Notes: generated by a model from the sequence alone, not told the origin. Shown: positions 8,198 to 16,936, counted from the first letter of the stretch. The stretch: DNA of 64,000 bases from Opitutia bacterium (GCA_016187945.1 JACPIT010000009.1:310001-374000); one strand, 5' to 3'. Translations and numbers: made by a program.

Positions 8198-9172
8198 ATG
8201 GACCGACCCGCCTACTTGCTCGAGTTTGAGAAGCCGCTGCGCGAACTCGAAAAGCAGCTCGATGCGCTGCACCAGCAATCGCTCGAGAACAACATCGACA
8301 TGTCCGCCGAACTCGCCGCGATCGAACAGAAGATCGAGGTCACGCGGCGCGAGATCTACTCGGCCCTCACGCCTTGGCAGCGCGTGCTCGTCGCGCGCCA
8401 CCCGAAGCGGCCCTATGCGCTCGATTACGTCGCGGCGCTCTGCACGGATTTCCAGGAGCTGCACGGCGATCGCCAGTTCAAGGACGACCAAGCGCTCGTC
8501 GGTGGCACCGCGTTCTTCGACGGCCGCGCGGTGATGATCGTCGCCCAGCAAAAAGGCCGCGACACCAAGGAAAACATTCTCCGCAACTTCGGCATGCCGC
8601 AGCCCGAGGGTTACCGGAAGGCGCTCCGCCTGATGAAGCTCGCCGAGAAATTCGGCCTGCCCGTCCTCACGTTCATCGACACGCCCGGAGCGTTCCCCGG
8701 CGTCGAGTCCGAGGCGCGCCACGTCTCCGAAGCCATCGCCGTCAACCTCCGCGAAATGGCGATGCTCAAAGTCCCCTCGCTCGCCGTGATCGTCGGCGAA
8801 GGCGGCTCCGGCGGCGCGCTCGGCATCGGCGTGACGGATCGCGTGCTCATTTTCGAGAACAGCTACTACTCGGTCATTTCGCCCGAAGGCTGCGCCGCCA
8901 TCCTCTGGAAGGATCGCGCCCAAGCGCCGAAAGCCGCCGAAGCCTTGAAACTAAACGCGGCGAACCTGAAGGAATTCGGCATCGTCGACGAAGTCATCCC
9001 CGAGCCGCTCGGTGGCGCGCACAACGACCCCGCCGTGGCCGCCGCCGCGCTGAAAGACGCCTTCAAGCGCCACCTCGACGAGTTGCTCGAGAAGTCCGAA
9101 GACGAACTCCTCGACGGCCGCTACGCCCGCTACCGCGAACTCGGCGAATACCGCGAAGTCGCGGCAAAATAA
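8198..9172 (+). CDS. accA: Acetyl-CoA carboxylase carboxyltransferase subunit alpha
   Basis: 324 residues from ATG at 8198 (MDRPAYLLEFEKPLRELEKQ), the usual AccA length and N-terminus. With AccD it transfers carboxyl from biotin on BCCP to acetyl-CoA, the committed step of fatty-acid synthesis. Visible family blocks are RHPKRPYALDYV, ELHGDRQFKDD, FGMPQPEGYRKALRLMKLAE, FIDTPGAFPG and the oxyanion-hole motif GEGGSGGALGIG. It appears monocistronic and is followed by a clear hairpin terminator at 9195-9224. A GTG upstream would extend the frame by 13 residues but has no support. Confidence 0.97.
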   Translation: MDRPAYLLEFEKPLRELEKQLDALHQQSLENNIDMSAELAAIEQKIEVTRREIYSALTPWQRVLVARHPKRPYALDYVAALCTDFQELHGDRQFKDDQALVGGTAFFDGRAVMIVAQQKGRDTKENILRNFGMPQPEGYRKALRLMKLAEKFGLPVLTFIDTPGAFPGVESEARHVSEAIAVNLREMAMLKVPSLAVIVGEGGSGGALGIGVTDRVLIFENSYYSVISPEGCAAILWKDRAQAPKAAEALKLNAANLKEFGIVDEVIPEPLGGAHNDPAVAAAALKDAFKRHLDELLEKSEDELLDGRYARYRELGEYREVAAK

Positions 9173-9194
9173 GCGACGCAAAATTCAACCTCCG

Positions 9195-9224
9195 AAGGCG
9201 CACCCGCAAGGTGCGCCTTTTCGT
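9195..9224 (+). terminator. Terminator after accA
   Basis: Perfect 10-bp stem aaggcgcacc / ggtgcgcctt with 5-nt loop cgcaa, then ttcgtttt, 22 nt after the accA stop. Confidence 0.85.
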
Positions 9225-9364
9225 TTTCCCGATTGCGCCTACTCGAAGTCGCCGCCGCCGGTGGACGCAGACCCACACCTCGATCGCCTATCCGCTCACG
9301 TTCCTCCGCTGAAGATTTTTTGTGCGCGGTTTTTCCGCCCGACGGCGGTAAGAAGAAAACCAGC

Positions 9365-10792
9365 ATGAGCAATGACGCCGAACTCCTCCGACGCTTCGCC
9401 GAAGAGCAGGATCAAGCTGCCTTCGCCACGCTGGTGCAGAGACACGTCGACTTCGTCCACGCATCCGCACTTCGGCAATGTCGCGGCAATGCCCACCTCG
9501 CCCAGGAGGTCACGCAGCAAGTCTTCATCGACGTGTCGCGGTGCGCGGCCCGTCTCGGACGTCATCCGGTCTTCATCGCGTGGTTGCACGCCGCAACCCG
9601 CTTCGCTGTCATGAACCTTCTTCGATCCGAAGCGCGACGTCTCGCCCGCGAAACGCGCGCCGCTCGCGAGGAATCGTCGCTCCGCGACGACACATCGCTC
9701 GACTGGGAAAATCTGCGCCCGGTGCTCGATGAGGTGCTCGGCGAACTCAAAGACCGAGAGCGTTCCGCGGTGTTGCTGCGGTTCTTCGAAGCAAAGTCAT
9801 TGGCGGAGGTGGGCGCCGCGCTTCAGCTCAGCGAGACGGCGGCTCGTTCGTGCGTCGATCGAGCGCTGGACAAGATGCGCGTGCTCCTCGCCCGACGCGG
9901 ACTGACTTCGACCAGCGCAGCCCTCGGTGTGGCGCTGACCAGTCAGCCGCTTTCCGCGGCCCCGTCGGGCCTCGCCGCAGCGATCACTCACATGGCGCTG
10001 GGGCAGTCCGCCGGAGCCGCCTCCGCTGCCTCTCTTCTCCTCATGAAAAAGATCATCCTGGTTACGGCTGGCACTCTCCTGGTTGCCGAGCTGGCCGTAT
10101 CGGTCGGCGAGTTGCGTGCCCAACAGCAGTTGCGAACGGAACTGCGTCAGATCGCCACCGCACGCCCGTCCTCATCCAACATTGCGACCGCGCCCACACC
10201 AGAAGCGTCCGTCCGCGTCGCAGCACCATCGCCCAGCAGCGCCACGACCGCCGAGCTGCTCCAGTTGCAACAGCGCATCGCCGAGTTGAAGGCGCGCCCG
10301 GCCGGCGTCGCGTCCTCGTCCCTTCGAGGCCCGGACAATCTTGGTCGCGCCACGCCCGAAGCGGCGATGAGCACGCTCGCGTGGGCCACACGCACGGGCG
10401 ACGTCGACGCCCTCGCACGCTTCATCGCCTTCTCCGACGATACGCCGGCCAACCGCACCGCGTTCATGGGAAACTTCAGCGAAGCCGTCCGCGCCCGTTA
10501 TGCGACGCCCGAGCAACTTCTGATTGCCGTCAACTTCGCCGAATCGATGCGCGATCCGCCGATCGGACAACAGATCACGAAATCGCAAGGTTACGCGTCC
10601 GGCGTGCACATGGTCTCGGCGTGGACGCGCTACGCTTCCGGCCGCGAGGCGGTCAGCGCGTTGCCGTTTCAAGAATCCGCAGAAGGCTGGACGCTCACGC
10701 CGGTCGCCCTCGTCGGCGACAAAGCTCCGATCGCGTGGCTCCGCTCGCGGCTCGATCCCGCGACCGGCAGCATTCTGCCGCCCAAAAAATAA
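9365..10792 (+). CDS. ECF-type sigma-70 factor fused to a membrane-anchored C-terminal domain
   Basis: 475 residues from ATG at 9365. Residues about 10-80 are sigma region 2 (FATLVQRHVDFVHASALRQC, EEVTQQVFIDVSR-like block), and 115-180 are region 4 (LDEVLGELKDRERSAVLLRF, LQLSETAARSCVDRALDKMR). After an Ala-rich linker a membrane segment follows at about 225-243 (KKIILVTAGTLLVAELAVSV), then a coiled stretch and a C-terminal domain of about 145 residues (LGRATPEAAMSTLAWATRTG...). Normal ECF factors end after region 4 at about 190 residues. The adjacent gene encodes the same kind of membrane-plus-tail protein without sigma domains. I infer that the tail tethers or senses for the sigma factor, replacing a separate anti-sigma protein. 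Confidence 0.9.
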   Translation: MSNDAELLRRFAEEQDQAAFATLVQRHVDFVHASALRQCRGNAHLAQEVTQQVFIDVSRCAARLGRHPVFIAWLHAATRFAVMNLLRSEARRLARETRAAREESSLRDDTSLDWENLRPVLDEVLGELKDRERSAVLLRFFEAKSLAEVGAALQLSETAARSCVDRALDKMRVLLARRGLTSTSAALGVALTSQPLSAAPSGLAAAITHMALGQSAGAASAASLLLMKKIILVTAGTLLVAELAVSVGELRAQQQLRTELRQIATARPSSSNIATAPTPEASVRVAAPSPSSATTAELLQLQQRIAELKARPAGVASSSLRGPDNLGRATPEAAMSTLAWATRTGDVDALARFIAFSDDTPANRTAFMGNFSEAVRARYATPEQLLIAVNFAESMRDPPIGQQITKSQGYASGVHMVSAWTRYASGREAVSALPFQESAEGWTLTPVALVGDKAPIAWLRSRLDPATGSILPPKK

Positions 10793-10793
10793 C

Positions 10794-11510
10794 ATGCGCC
10801 TGCCCACTCTCATCGCTGTTTCGCTGATCACCGTCGGAAGTGGCCTGGCGGTCACCCTCAGCTTGCGCCACCAGAGCGGCCGGCTGCGGCAACAGCTCGC
10901 TCAAACACGCGAGCGCAACGCGACGCAGCCGGCTCCCGCGACGAGCACGACGCCTCACATTGCGCCCAACCGGTCCGTGTCCGCCGAAATCGACGCCGCG
11001 CGCAGCGAGATTGCAGCACTCGAGGCACGCGCCGAACGCGAACGGACCGCCACCATTTCAACGGACTTGGCGCCACCCGGCCTGACGCGCCTCGAAGATC
11101 TGCACGACGTCGGCCGCCAGACGCCAGGCGCAGCCGTGCACACCCTGCTCTGGGCCGCGTGCCGCGGCGACGACACGGCGCTCGCCAACACGCTTCTTCT
11201 CGAGGCGGAAGCGCGCGCGAAAGCCGCGGCGTTTCTCGCCGACTTGCCCGATTCCGCCCGCGAAAAACTTCCGACCCCCGAAAGTTTCGCCGCGCTGTTC
11301 TTGTCTGACGGACTGACGAAGGTGACCGCCGTCCGGATCGGCGAGGCCACTGCAATTGATCCCGATAACGCGACCGTCCGGCTCGAAGGAATCATGAATC
11401 GCGAGCTCCAACTGCCACTCCGGCGCGCGACCACCGGATGGCAGATCGTCGTCGGAGAAAAGCAAATCGACTGGGCGATCACGCAGCTCCGCGCTTCGCC
11501 GGCGAAGTAA
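10794..11510 (+). CDS. Membrane-anchored protein paralogous to the sigma factor's C-terminal tail
   Basis: 238 residues from ATG at 10794, which overlaps no coding sequence but follows the previous stop by one base, so the two are translationally close. An N-terminal membrane segment (LIAVSLITVGSGLAVTLSL) is followed by a predicted coiled coil (residues 22-85) and a domain beginning DVGRQTPGAAVHTLLWAACR. This aligns by eye with LGRATPEAAMSTLAWATRTG of the preceding protein, and both end in a block with GW(T/Q) followed by W(L/A). No enzymatic motif is seen. A partner of the upstream sigma factor is the simplest inference. Confidence 0.8.
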   Translation: MRLPTLIAVSLITVGSGLAVTLSLRHQSGRLRQQLAQTRERNATQPAPATSTTPHIAPNRSVSAEIDAARSEIAALEARAERERTATISTDLAPPGLTRLEDLHDVGRQTPGAAVHTLLWAACRGDDTALANTLLLEAEARAKAAAFLADLPDSAREKLPTPESFAALFLSDGLTKVTAVRIGEATAIDPDNATVRLEGIMNRELQLPLRRATTGWQIVVGEKQIDWAITQLRASPAK

Positions 11511-11519
11511 CGCACCAAA

Positions 11520-11548
11520 ACAAAAAAGCGCGCGGTGGACCGCGCGCT
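11520..11548 (-). terminator. Terminator of the leuCD operon
   Basis: Minus-strand agcgcgcggt / accgcgcgct stem followed by TTTTTTG, 24 nt after the leuD stop. The T-run is on the minus strand, so it serves leuD rather than the plus-strand gene. Confidence 0.8.
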
Positions 11549-11571
11549 GGAAGAATAGCTGTGTCGCCGCG

Positions 11572-12174
11572 TTACGCCGCGAGATACGGGAGCTTCTTCG
11601 CGGTCTCCTTCACGGCGGGGATGCCATCGAGCAGTTCGCCGATGGCGTCCCAGCGGCCGTTCACGAGCGCGTCGCGGGCGCTGTCGCGCTGCGTGATCGG
11701 CACGCTCTGGCTGTCGAAGCGCACTTCGAGATTCTCGAGATCGATCGTGATTTCAGCGGACGGATTCGCCTCCACGAACGCGGCGATCTTGGCGATGTCC
11801 TCGCGCTTCGCCGTCACGCAGGGCATGCCGAGCGTCGTGCTGTTGCCGAAGAAAATCTCCGCGAAGTTTTCCGCGATCACGGCCTTGAAGCCGTATTTCT
11901 GGATCGCCTGCGGCGCGTGCTCGCGGGAGGAGCCGCAGCCGAAGTTCGCGCCGGAGAGGAGAATCGTCGCGCCCTCGTAGCGCGGCTCGTTGAGAGGATG
12001 CGCGGCCTTCGAGCCGTCCGGATTGTGGCGGACGTCGTAGAAGAGGAATTCGCCGAGACCGTCGAACGTGACGCACTTCATGAAGCGCGCCGGGATGATG
12101 CGATCGGTGTCGATGTCGTTGCCGGGGACGTTGACCGCGCGGCCGGTGACGGAGGTGATTTTTGCGAGAGCCAT
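11572..12174 (-). CDS. leuD: 3-isopropylmalate dehydratase small subunit
   Basis: 200 residues. Together with LeuC it isomerises 2-isopropylmalate to 3-isopropylmalate in leucine synthesis. It shows GNDIDTDRIIPARFMK near the N-terminus and the swivel-domain signature GANFGCGSSREHAPQAI, with GNSTTLGMPC downstream. Length is as usual for the family. The gap to leuC is 111 bp and holds an imperfect inverted repeat (12181-12271). Co-transcription with leuC is likely, ending at the terminator at 11520-11548. Confidence 0.96.
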   Translation of the reverse strand: MALAKITSVTGRAVNVPGNDIDTDRIIPARFMKCVTFDGLGEFLFYDVRHNPDGSKAAHPLNEPRYEGATILLSGANFGCGSSREHAPQAIQKYGFKAVIAENFAEIFFGNSTTLGMPCVTAKREDIAKIAAFVEANPSAEITIDLENLEVRFDSQSVPITQRDSARDALVNGRWDAIGELLDGIPAVKETAKKLPYLAA

Positions 12175-12180
12175 GAGGCT

Positions 12181-12271
12181 AGTTTAAGTTGAGAGTTTAA
12201 GTTGAAGAAGGTCGGGAGGGCGGAGCGGGAAGCGAAGGCGTGAACCTAAACTTCAACTTCCCACTTCAACT
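12181..12271. repeat. Inverted repeat with iterated arms, between leuC and leuD
   Basis: Arm 1 (12181-12207) contains two copies of gtttaagttga; arm 2 (12243-12271) is its imperfect complement, with cttcaacttc and cacttcaact. It belongs to the structural class of paired arms made of short tandem units seen at several other gaps. Confidence 0.6.
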
Positions 12272-12285
12272 GGAGGTTTGCGCGG

Positions 12286-13704
12286 TCAGTTGACCGCGAA
12301 AACTTCCCGGGCGTCCGCGACGGTGCCGGTGACGGCGGCGGCGGCGACCATGACGGGACTCATCAGGATCGTGCGGCCGGTGACGGAGCCTTGGCGGCCC
12401 TTGAAGTTGCGGTTCGACGAGCTCGCGCAGAGCTGATCGCCGACGAGTTTGTCGGGATTCATCGCGAGGCACATCGAGCAACCCGCGCCGCGCCACTCGA
12501 AGCCGGCTTCGGCGAGGATCTTGTCGATGCCTTCCTTTTCGCACTGGAGCGCGACGATCTGCGAGCCGGGGACGGCGATCGCCTTCACGCCGGGAGCGAC
12601 GCGCTTGCCTTTGACGTATTTGGCGACTTCGCGGAAATCCGAGAGGCGGCCGTTCGTGCACGAGCCGAGGAAGGCGACGTCGATCTTCGTGCCCTTGATG
12701 GGCGCGCCGGCGGGCAACTTCATGTAAGCGAGCGCTTCGATGATGCCGGCCTTGTCGTCGGCTGAGGTCGCCGTGTCGGGGCTCGGGATGTTTTCCGCGA
12801 TCGAGATGCCCTGGCCGGGATTGATGCCCCAGGTGACCGTCGGCGCGATCGTGGCGGCGTCGATCTTCACGACGTCGTCGTAATGGCAACCGGCGTCGCT
12901 CGCGAAAGATTTCCAGCGCGCCACGGCGGCGTCCCACGCGGCGCCTTGCGGCGAATACGGGCGGTCCTTCAGGTAGGCGAACGTCGTCTCGTCGGGATTG
13001 ACGTAGCCGACGCGCGCGCCGCCTTCGATGGACATGTTGCACACGGTCATGCGCTCTTCCATCGAGAAGCCGTCGAACACGCTGCCGGCATACTCGTAGG
13101 CGTAGCCCGTGCCGCCGTTCACGCCGAGCGTGCGGATGATGTGGAGGATCACGTCCTTCGCGTAGACGCCGGGGCGGAGTTTGCCGTTCACCTCGATGCG
13201 GCGAACTTTCAACTGGCCGAGCGCCATCGTCTGCGTGGCGAGCACGTCGCGCACTTGCGAGGTGCCGATGCCGAACGCGATCGCGCCGAACGCGCCGTGC
13301 GTGCTCGTGTGCGAGTCGCCGCACGCGATCGTCGTGCCGGGCTGCGTGATGCCCTGCTCCGGACCGACGATGTGCACGACGCCCTGCTTGCCGCTCGCGC
13401 GGTCGAAGAACGTGATGCCGAACTGCGCGCAGTTTTTCCGCAGCTCGTCCATCATCGCCTGCGCCAGCGGATCGGCGTAGGGCTCGACGAGCTGGTCGGT
13501 CGGCACGATGTGGTCGACCGTCGCGAAGGTGCGGTGCGGCATCAGCACCGGGAGCTTGAGATCGCGGAGCATGCCGAAAGCCTGCGGCGACGTGACCTCG
13601 TGGATGAGGTGCGTGCCGATGAGCAACTGCGTCTGGCCGTTGGCCAGTTTCTTGACCGTGTGAGCGGCCCAGACTTTTTGGAAGAGGGATTGGGGAGCGG
13701 ACAT
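12286..13704 (-). CDS. leuC: 3-isopropylmalate dehydratase large subunit
   Basis: 472 residues, the normal LeuC length, starting [20 protein letters not shown]. Aconitase-family protein with a [4Fe-4S] cluster. Visible motifs are [28 protein letters not shown] (first cluster cysteine) and [10 protein letters not shown] (the other two), then [10 protein letters not shown]. It precedes leuD on the same strand and is divergent from a LysR-type gene across a 170-bp gap that holds a perfect 19-bp inverted repeat. Regulation by that LysR protein is plausible but not shown. Confidence 0.97.
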   Translation of the reverse strand: MSAPQSLFQKVWAAHTVKKLANGQTQLLIGTHLIHEVTSPQAFGMLRDLKLPVLMPHRTFATVDHIVPTDQLVEPYADPLAQAMMDELRKNCAQFGITFFDRASGKQGVVHIVGPEQGITQPGTTIACGDSHTSTHGAFGAIAFGIGTSQVRDVLATQTMALGQLKVRRIEVNGKLRPGVYAKDVILHIIRTLGVNGGTGYAYEYAGSVFDGFSMEERMTVCNMSIEGGARVGYVNPDETTFAYLKDRPYSPQGAAWDAAVARWKSFASDAGCHYDDVVKIDAATIAPTVTWGINPGQGISIAENIPSPDTATSADDKAGIIEALAYMKLPAGAPIKGTKIDVAFLGSCTNGRLSDFREVAKYVKGKRVAPGVKAIAVPGSQIVALQCEKEGIDKILAEAGFEWRGAGCSMCLAMNPDKLVGDQLCASSSNRNFKGRQGSVTGRTILMSPVMVAAAAVTGTVADAREVFAVN

Positions 13705-13729
13705 GAGAGTGTTTCGAAGAATCTTTCCT

Positions 13730-13799
13730 CTTTCTCTTAATCTTTCTCTTTCGTCAGATTGAATTTGGCGCCCAGAACGAGAGAAAGATTAAGAGAAAG
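13730..13799. repeat. Perfect 19-bp inverted repeat in the leuC/LysR gap
   Basis: Arms ctttctcttaatctttctc (13730-13748) and its exact complement (13781-13799) are separated by 32 nt. Each arm contains two partial copies of tctttctc. It may be an operator, a hairpin in the leuC leader, or one of the iterated-arm repeats. Confidence 0.65.
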
Positions 13800-13874
13800 C
13801 GGAAGGAGAAAGATGGGGAAGACGCGCAGCTTACCAGCTTCTTGCCATAACCGGAAATACCTCTTTCATCGCGA

Positions 13875-14792
13875 TTGATGCCGCGCGAGTATCAATATCC
13901 CTTCGAACTCCGCCACCTCGTCTGCTTCCGCGAGGTCGCGCGCCAACTGCATTTCCGCAAGGCGGCGGAGGCGCTCGCGATCGCCCAACCGGCGCTCTCC
14001 CGCACCATCGCCCAGCTCGAGGCATCGCTCGGCGTCGATCTCCTCAACCGCACGCAGCGCCGCGTCGAGCTGACCGCGGCCGGCAAAGCCTTCCTCGACC
14101 GCATCGAGCCGCTGCTGCGCGCGCTCGCCGCGGTGCCGGGCGACATCCAGGCGCTCGCCGGCGGCCAGGTCGGACTCGTGCGCGTGGCCTTCACCGGCCT
14201 CGCGATGGCGACGGTGCTGCCGGGCATCCTGCGCGAGTTCAACCGCCGCTATCCCGGCGTGCGCGTGGAGTTGAACGAGTCGCCGACGTCCGCGCAGCTC
14301 GAATCGCTGAAGGCCGGCGAAATCGCGTGCGGTTTTTTTCATCCCGACGAGCAAACGCCGGCCGGCCTCGCCACGAAGGTGCTGCTCCGGGAAAAAAACG
14401 GCGTGCTCCTGCCGGGCGATCATCCGCTCGCACACGGGAAAAAGAAACTGCGGCTGCGCGACCTCGCCGGCACGCCGTTCGTGATGTTCCCGCGCGCGCA
14501 CAACCCCGGCTTCTACGACCGCGTGCTCGCGGCGTTTCAACAGGCCGGCGTCACGCCCCGCATCGCGGACGAGGTCTGGCCGCGCGCCAATGCCATCGGC
14601 CTCGTGCGCGCGGGGCTCGGAGCGACCTTCATGTGTCCTTCGGAGGCGCGGCAGTTGCCGGTCGAAGTCAGCTTCCGTCCGCTCGACGGTCCGGCGCCCG
14701 AGAGTCGCCTCGTCCTCGGCTGGCGCAAAGGCGCGGCGCCCGAACCGGCATTGAACGCGTTTCTCCTCGTGGCCGGCGCGGAGGCGAATTGA
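13875..14792 (+). CDS. LysR-family transcriptional regulator
   Basis: 305 residues. The N-terminal winged helix-turn-helix is clear (ELRHLVCFREVARQLHFRKA, then QPALSRTIAQLEASLGVDLL), followed by the linker helix and a periplasmic-binding-protein-like effector domain from about residue 90 (GLVRVAFTGLAMATVLPGIL). Its divergent position to leuC suggests control of leucine synthesis, but the sequence resembles general CynR/BenM-type regulators and another target is possible. The start at 13875 is preceded by a gap containing the 19-bp inverted repeat. Confidence 0.93.
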   Translation: MMPREYQYPFELRHLVCFREVARQLHFRKAAEALAIAQPALSRTIAQLEASLGVDLLNRTQRRVELTAAGKAFLDRIEPLLRALAAVPGDIQALAGGQVGLVRVAFTGLAMATVLPGILREFNRRYPGVRVELNESPTSAQLESLKAGEIACGFFHPDEQTPAGLATKVLLREKNGVLLPGDHPLAHGKKKLRLRDLAGTPFVMFPRAHNPGFYDRVLAAFQQAGVTPRIADEVWPRANAIGLVRAGLGATFMCPSEARQLPVEVSFRPLDGPAPESRLVLGWRKGAAPEPALNAFLLVAGAEAN

Positions 14793-14844
14793 GCGACCGC
14801 CGCGCATCGCCGCGCATCGCCCGAGCGCCGCCGGACGACGCGGT

Positions 14845-14924
14845 TGTAGGAGCGGCTTTACGCCGCGATTGCTGCGCTGCGCATGCCGCCCCCGAACGAA
14901 TCGCGGCGTAAAGCCGCTCCTACA
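14845..14924. repeat. REP-like pair, TGTAGGAGCGGCTTTACGCC family
   Basis: Perfect 26-bp inverted arms at 14845-14870 and 14899-14924 (core GGAGCGGCTTTACGCCGCGA). The family recurs at 15981-16006 and 38949-39028. Confidence 0.85.
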
Positions 14925-14947
14925 ACTTTCGCGAACGAGGGTTCGCG

Positions 14948-15008
14948 GTAGCGCGGTGCTTCAGCGCGCGCTCGGGCACTCTCGGCGCGGGCTGAAGCAC
15001 CGCGCTAC
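14948..15008. repeat. REP-like pair, GTAGCGCGGTGCTTCAGC family
   Basis: Perfect 18-bp arms at 14948-14965 and 14991-15008. It lies 23 bp after the preceding pair; the same two families lie side by side in the same order at 38949-39113. Confidence 0.85.
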
Positions 15009-15065
15009 TTTTCGCACGAATTCTCCTATTCGGCGCCTTTTCGACACCGTGCGTTCAATATGCCC

Positions 15066-15740
15066 TCAGTCGTTTCTCGCCACCGCGGCGCGCGTGCTCA
15101 TTCCGCGGCGTTGCCCGGCCGTCGTGGCGGCGGCGAAGGTGCGGCCGCCGCGTCGTTGCCCGCCCGGACCGGAGTTCGAGCGGGCCGCGCTGCTCGCCCG
15201 CGAACCGCGCCGGCCGCTGCCTTGGTTTTGATTCGACCAACGCGCGCGTCCGCCGCGCGCAGCCACGGCGCGCACGTCACGGGGATTCCAGCGAGCGAAG
15301 CCGCCGCTAGCACGACCGCCGCGCGATGCCACCTCGCGGAGTTCGTCGGCGTCCCAGCGCGCGAAGCCGCCGCTGGCCTTGCCGCCGCGCGACGCCACCG
15401 CCCGGACGTCCTCCGGCGCCCAGCGCGCGAAACCGCCGCTGGCTTTGCCGCCGCGCGAAGCGACTTGGCGGAGCTCTTCGGGACTCCAGCGGGCGAAACC
15501 GCCGCTCGCTTTGCCGCCGCGCGACGCGATCTCGCGTTGCCGGGCCGGGTCCATCGCGGCGAAACCGCGTTTGCTTTTGCCGCTTTTCTTGCCCCCGGAG
15601 GACTGGGAGCGGCTTGGCGCGCCGCTGCGCGCCTGCGAGCGAGTGCGGCCGGAGCGCCCGCTCATCGCTTTGCCCCCGCGGTGGGATTGTCGGGTGCGGC
15701 CGCGTCCGGTCGCTTTGGAACGTGAAGAGATTCTCGCCAT
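15066..15740 (-). CDS. KGG-repeat protein (GsiB/Con-10-like, stress-associated)
   Basis: 224 residues, very basic and Gly/Ser/Arg-rich, with no membrane segment. The ATG at 15740 is preceded by a good ribosome-binding site (GAAAGGCG). Residues about 70-165 hold five tandem units of about 19-20 residues with consensus ASRGGKASGGFARW(S/A/D)P(E/D)(E/D)(L/V)R. This is the KGG pattern of general-stress proteins such as GsiB and Con-10. Both tails are disordered and arginine-rich. Desiccation or stress protection is the family inference, and nucleic-acid binding is possible from the charge. A longer upstream frame to 15875 has no support. Confidence 0.85.
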   Translation of the reverse strand: MARISSRSKATGRGRTRQSHRGGKAMSGRSGRTRSQARSGAPSRSQSSGGKKSGKSKRGFAAMDPARQREIASRGGKASGGFARWSPEELRQVASRGGKASGGFARWAPEDVRAVASRGGKASGGFARWDADELREVASRGGRASGGFARWNPRDVRAVAARGGRARWSNQNQGSGRRGSRASSAARSNSGPGGQRRGGRTFAAATTAGQRRGMSTRAAVARND

Positions 15741-16084
15741 GGTCGCCTTTCGTTGGTTACGCGAACGGATACCATCGCCGCGCTTCGCTCGCCATCCGGC
15801 GCGGCTAGGCCCGGTGTATGCGAAGAACCACCGGGATAAACGACCCATCCACGCCCCGCAGTTCGCCCGACGCATGCGCCGGGACTCTCTCGACGCCGCG
15901 CGCTGCAGCGCGGCGGGGAGTCTTCGCGGGGAGCAAAACGAACGACGCCGCGATTCGAACGTGGTGCACGCAACGCAGCCGGTCGCGGCGTAAAGCCGCT
16001 CCTACAGTTTCCGCTGCCGCTGCAGCAGGCGCTTCGGCGTGCGGTCTGCCGTCGCCAAGACTACGGCGGACAAGTCGGCGGACA
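15741..16084. other. Gap without a recognised gene
   Basis: About 340 bp between the KGG gene and the tRNA. It holds one arm of the GGAGCGGCTTTACGCC repeat (15981-16006, ggtcgcggcgtaaagccgct then cctaca) and a GC-rich 8-bp hairpin around 15895-15918. I see no convincing coding frame. Confidence 0.6.
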
Positions 16085-16111
16085 CTTTTCTTTCGCCGCG
16101 CGAAAGAAAAG
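16085..16111 (-). terminator. Hairpin directly after tRNA-Leu
   Basis: Perfect 11-bp arms cttttctttcg (16085-16095) and cgaaagaaaag (16101-16111) with a 5-nt loop, starting one base after the tRNA CCA end. No long T-run follows; probably a terminator or processing hairpin. Confidence 0.55.
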
Positions 16112-16199
16112 TGGTGCCCGGAGAGGGGGTCGAACCCACACGCCTTTAGAGGGCGACGGATTTTGAGTCCGTTGCGTCTGCCAATTCCGCCATCCGGGC
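16112..16199 (-). tRNA. tRNA-Leu (anticodon CAA)
   Basis: Minus strand begins GCCCGGATGGCGGAATTGGC and ends with GGTTCGACCCCCTC, the acceptor complement CCGGGCA and an encoded CCA (16112-16114). The anticodon stem ACGGA/TCCGT closes the loop CTCAAAA, giving CAA, and a long class II variable arm follows, as expected for leucine. The acceptor stem GCCCGGA/TCCGGGC pairs fully. Confidence 0.95.
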
Positions 16200-16295
16200 G
16201 AACCAAGGCCGCGAAAGAAACCGCGCGAGCGAGGGAAGTAAACTCTGATTTTCAGACCCCTTCGCTGAGGGCTGTGCGCCCTCCCACCCGGCTTT

Positions 16296-16742
16296 TTAAC
16301 GAACAGCGGAATCAGCAGAAATAGGTTTGGGCGGTGGATGCGCAAAACGCTTAAAGAACTGATCGGGATCTACCGACGAGAAACCGAGCATTTCCTCGAC
16401 CAGGATATTCTCGCCTGTGACGGGATTTGTGATCTCGGCGATGATGAAATCCCAATCGCCGCCAATGTAGCTCACCTTGGCATCGCGGACAGTGATGACC
16501 GTGCCGGCCGGAATCGTAGCCACAAATTTCGCCGCGGGATTCTCATTGCCGACGAGATCAAGGTGATAGGGCACCACATCGTAGTTATGTCGCTTCATTT
16601 TGCATAGCTTGAGTTCATAGCGAGTCGCGAACTGCTTCCCAATCAAGTGCTGGTATTTCGCCGAGCGGTCTTGGATAGATGCGCAGCCGGCAAAAATGCA
16701 CCCGACGAGAAACCAAAATATCAGGATCGCTGCAGTTTTCAT
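16296..16742 (-). CDS. Small lipoprotein of unknown function
   Basis: 148 residues from ATG at 16742. A signal sequence with lipobox IFAGC puts the lipidated cysteine at about residue 20. The mature part has no family I recognise; it contains GKQFATRYELKLCKMK and IPAGTVITVRDAKVSYIGGD, which reads like a small beta-barrel or SH3-like domain. Base composition is visibly lower in GC than the neighbours (nearer 50 %) and codon use is less biased, which suggests recent acquisition. It stands alone between the tRNA-Leu gene and the large surface-protein gene; a position next to a tRNA gene is common for acquired DNA. Confidence 0.8.
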   Translation of the reverse strand: MKTAAILIFWFLVGCIFAGCASIQDRSAKYQHLIGKQFATRYELKLCKMKRHNYDVVPYHLDLVGNENPAAKFVATIPAGTVITVRDAKVSYIGGDWDFIIAEITNPVTGENILVEEMLGFSSVDPDQFFKRFAHPPPKPISADSAVR

Positions 16743-16936
16743 GTGAGGAGCATTTCTTAATCAGTGAAGAAGCTCACTGCGGTTGGCCCGCCGGCTATAC
16801 TTGGGCGCAGGCGGTTTCAGGCAAGGCTACGGTCGGATCTGGGAGATCGCTGTAGCCGCGCTTGAGTGAAACGAAAGCGTGGCCGCTGCGTGCCTCGAAG
16901 CGGCCACGTTGTCGCTTCGCTCCAACGCGGCTACTT

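Noticed and set aside
15290-15540. Regularly spaced DNA repeats resembling a CRISPR array
   Set aside because: They are the coding repeats of the KGG protein, are in frame, have no spacers and lie next to no cas gene.
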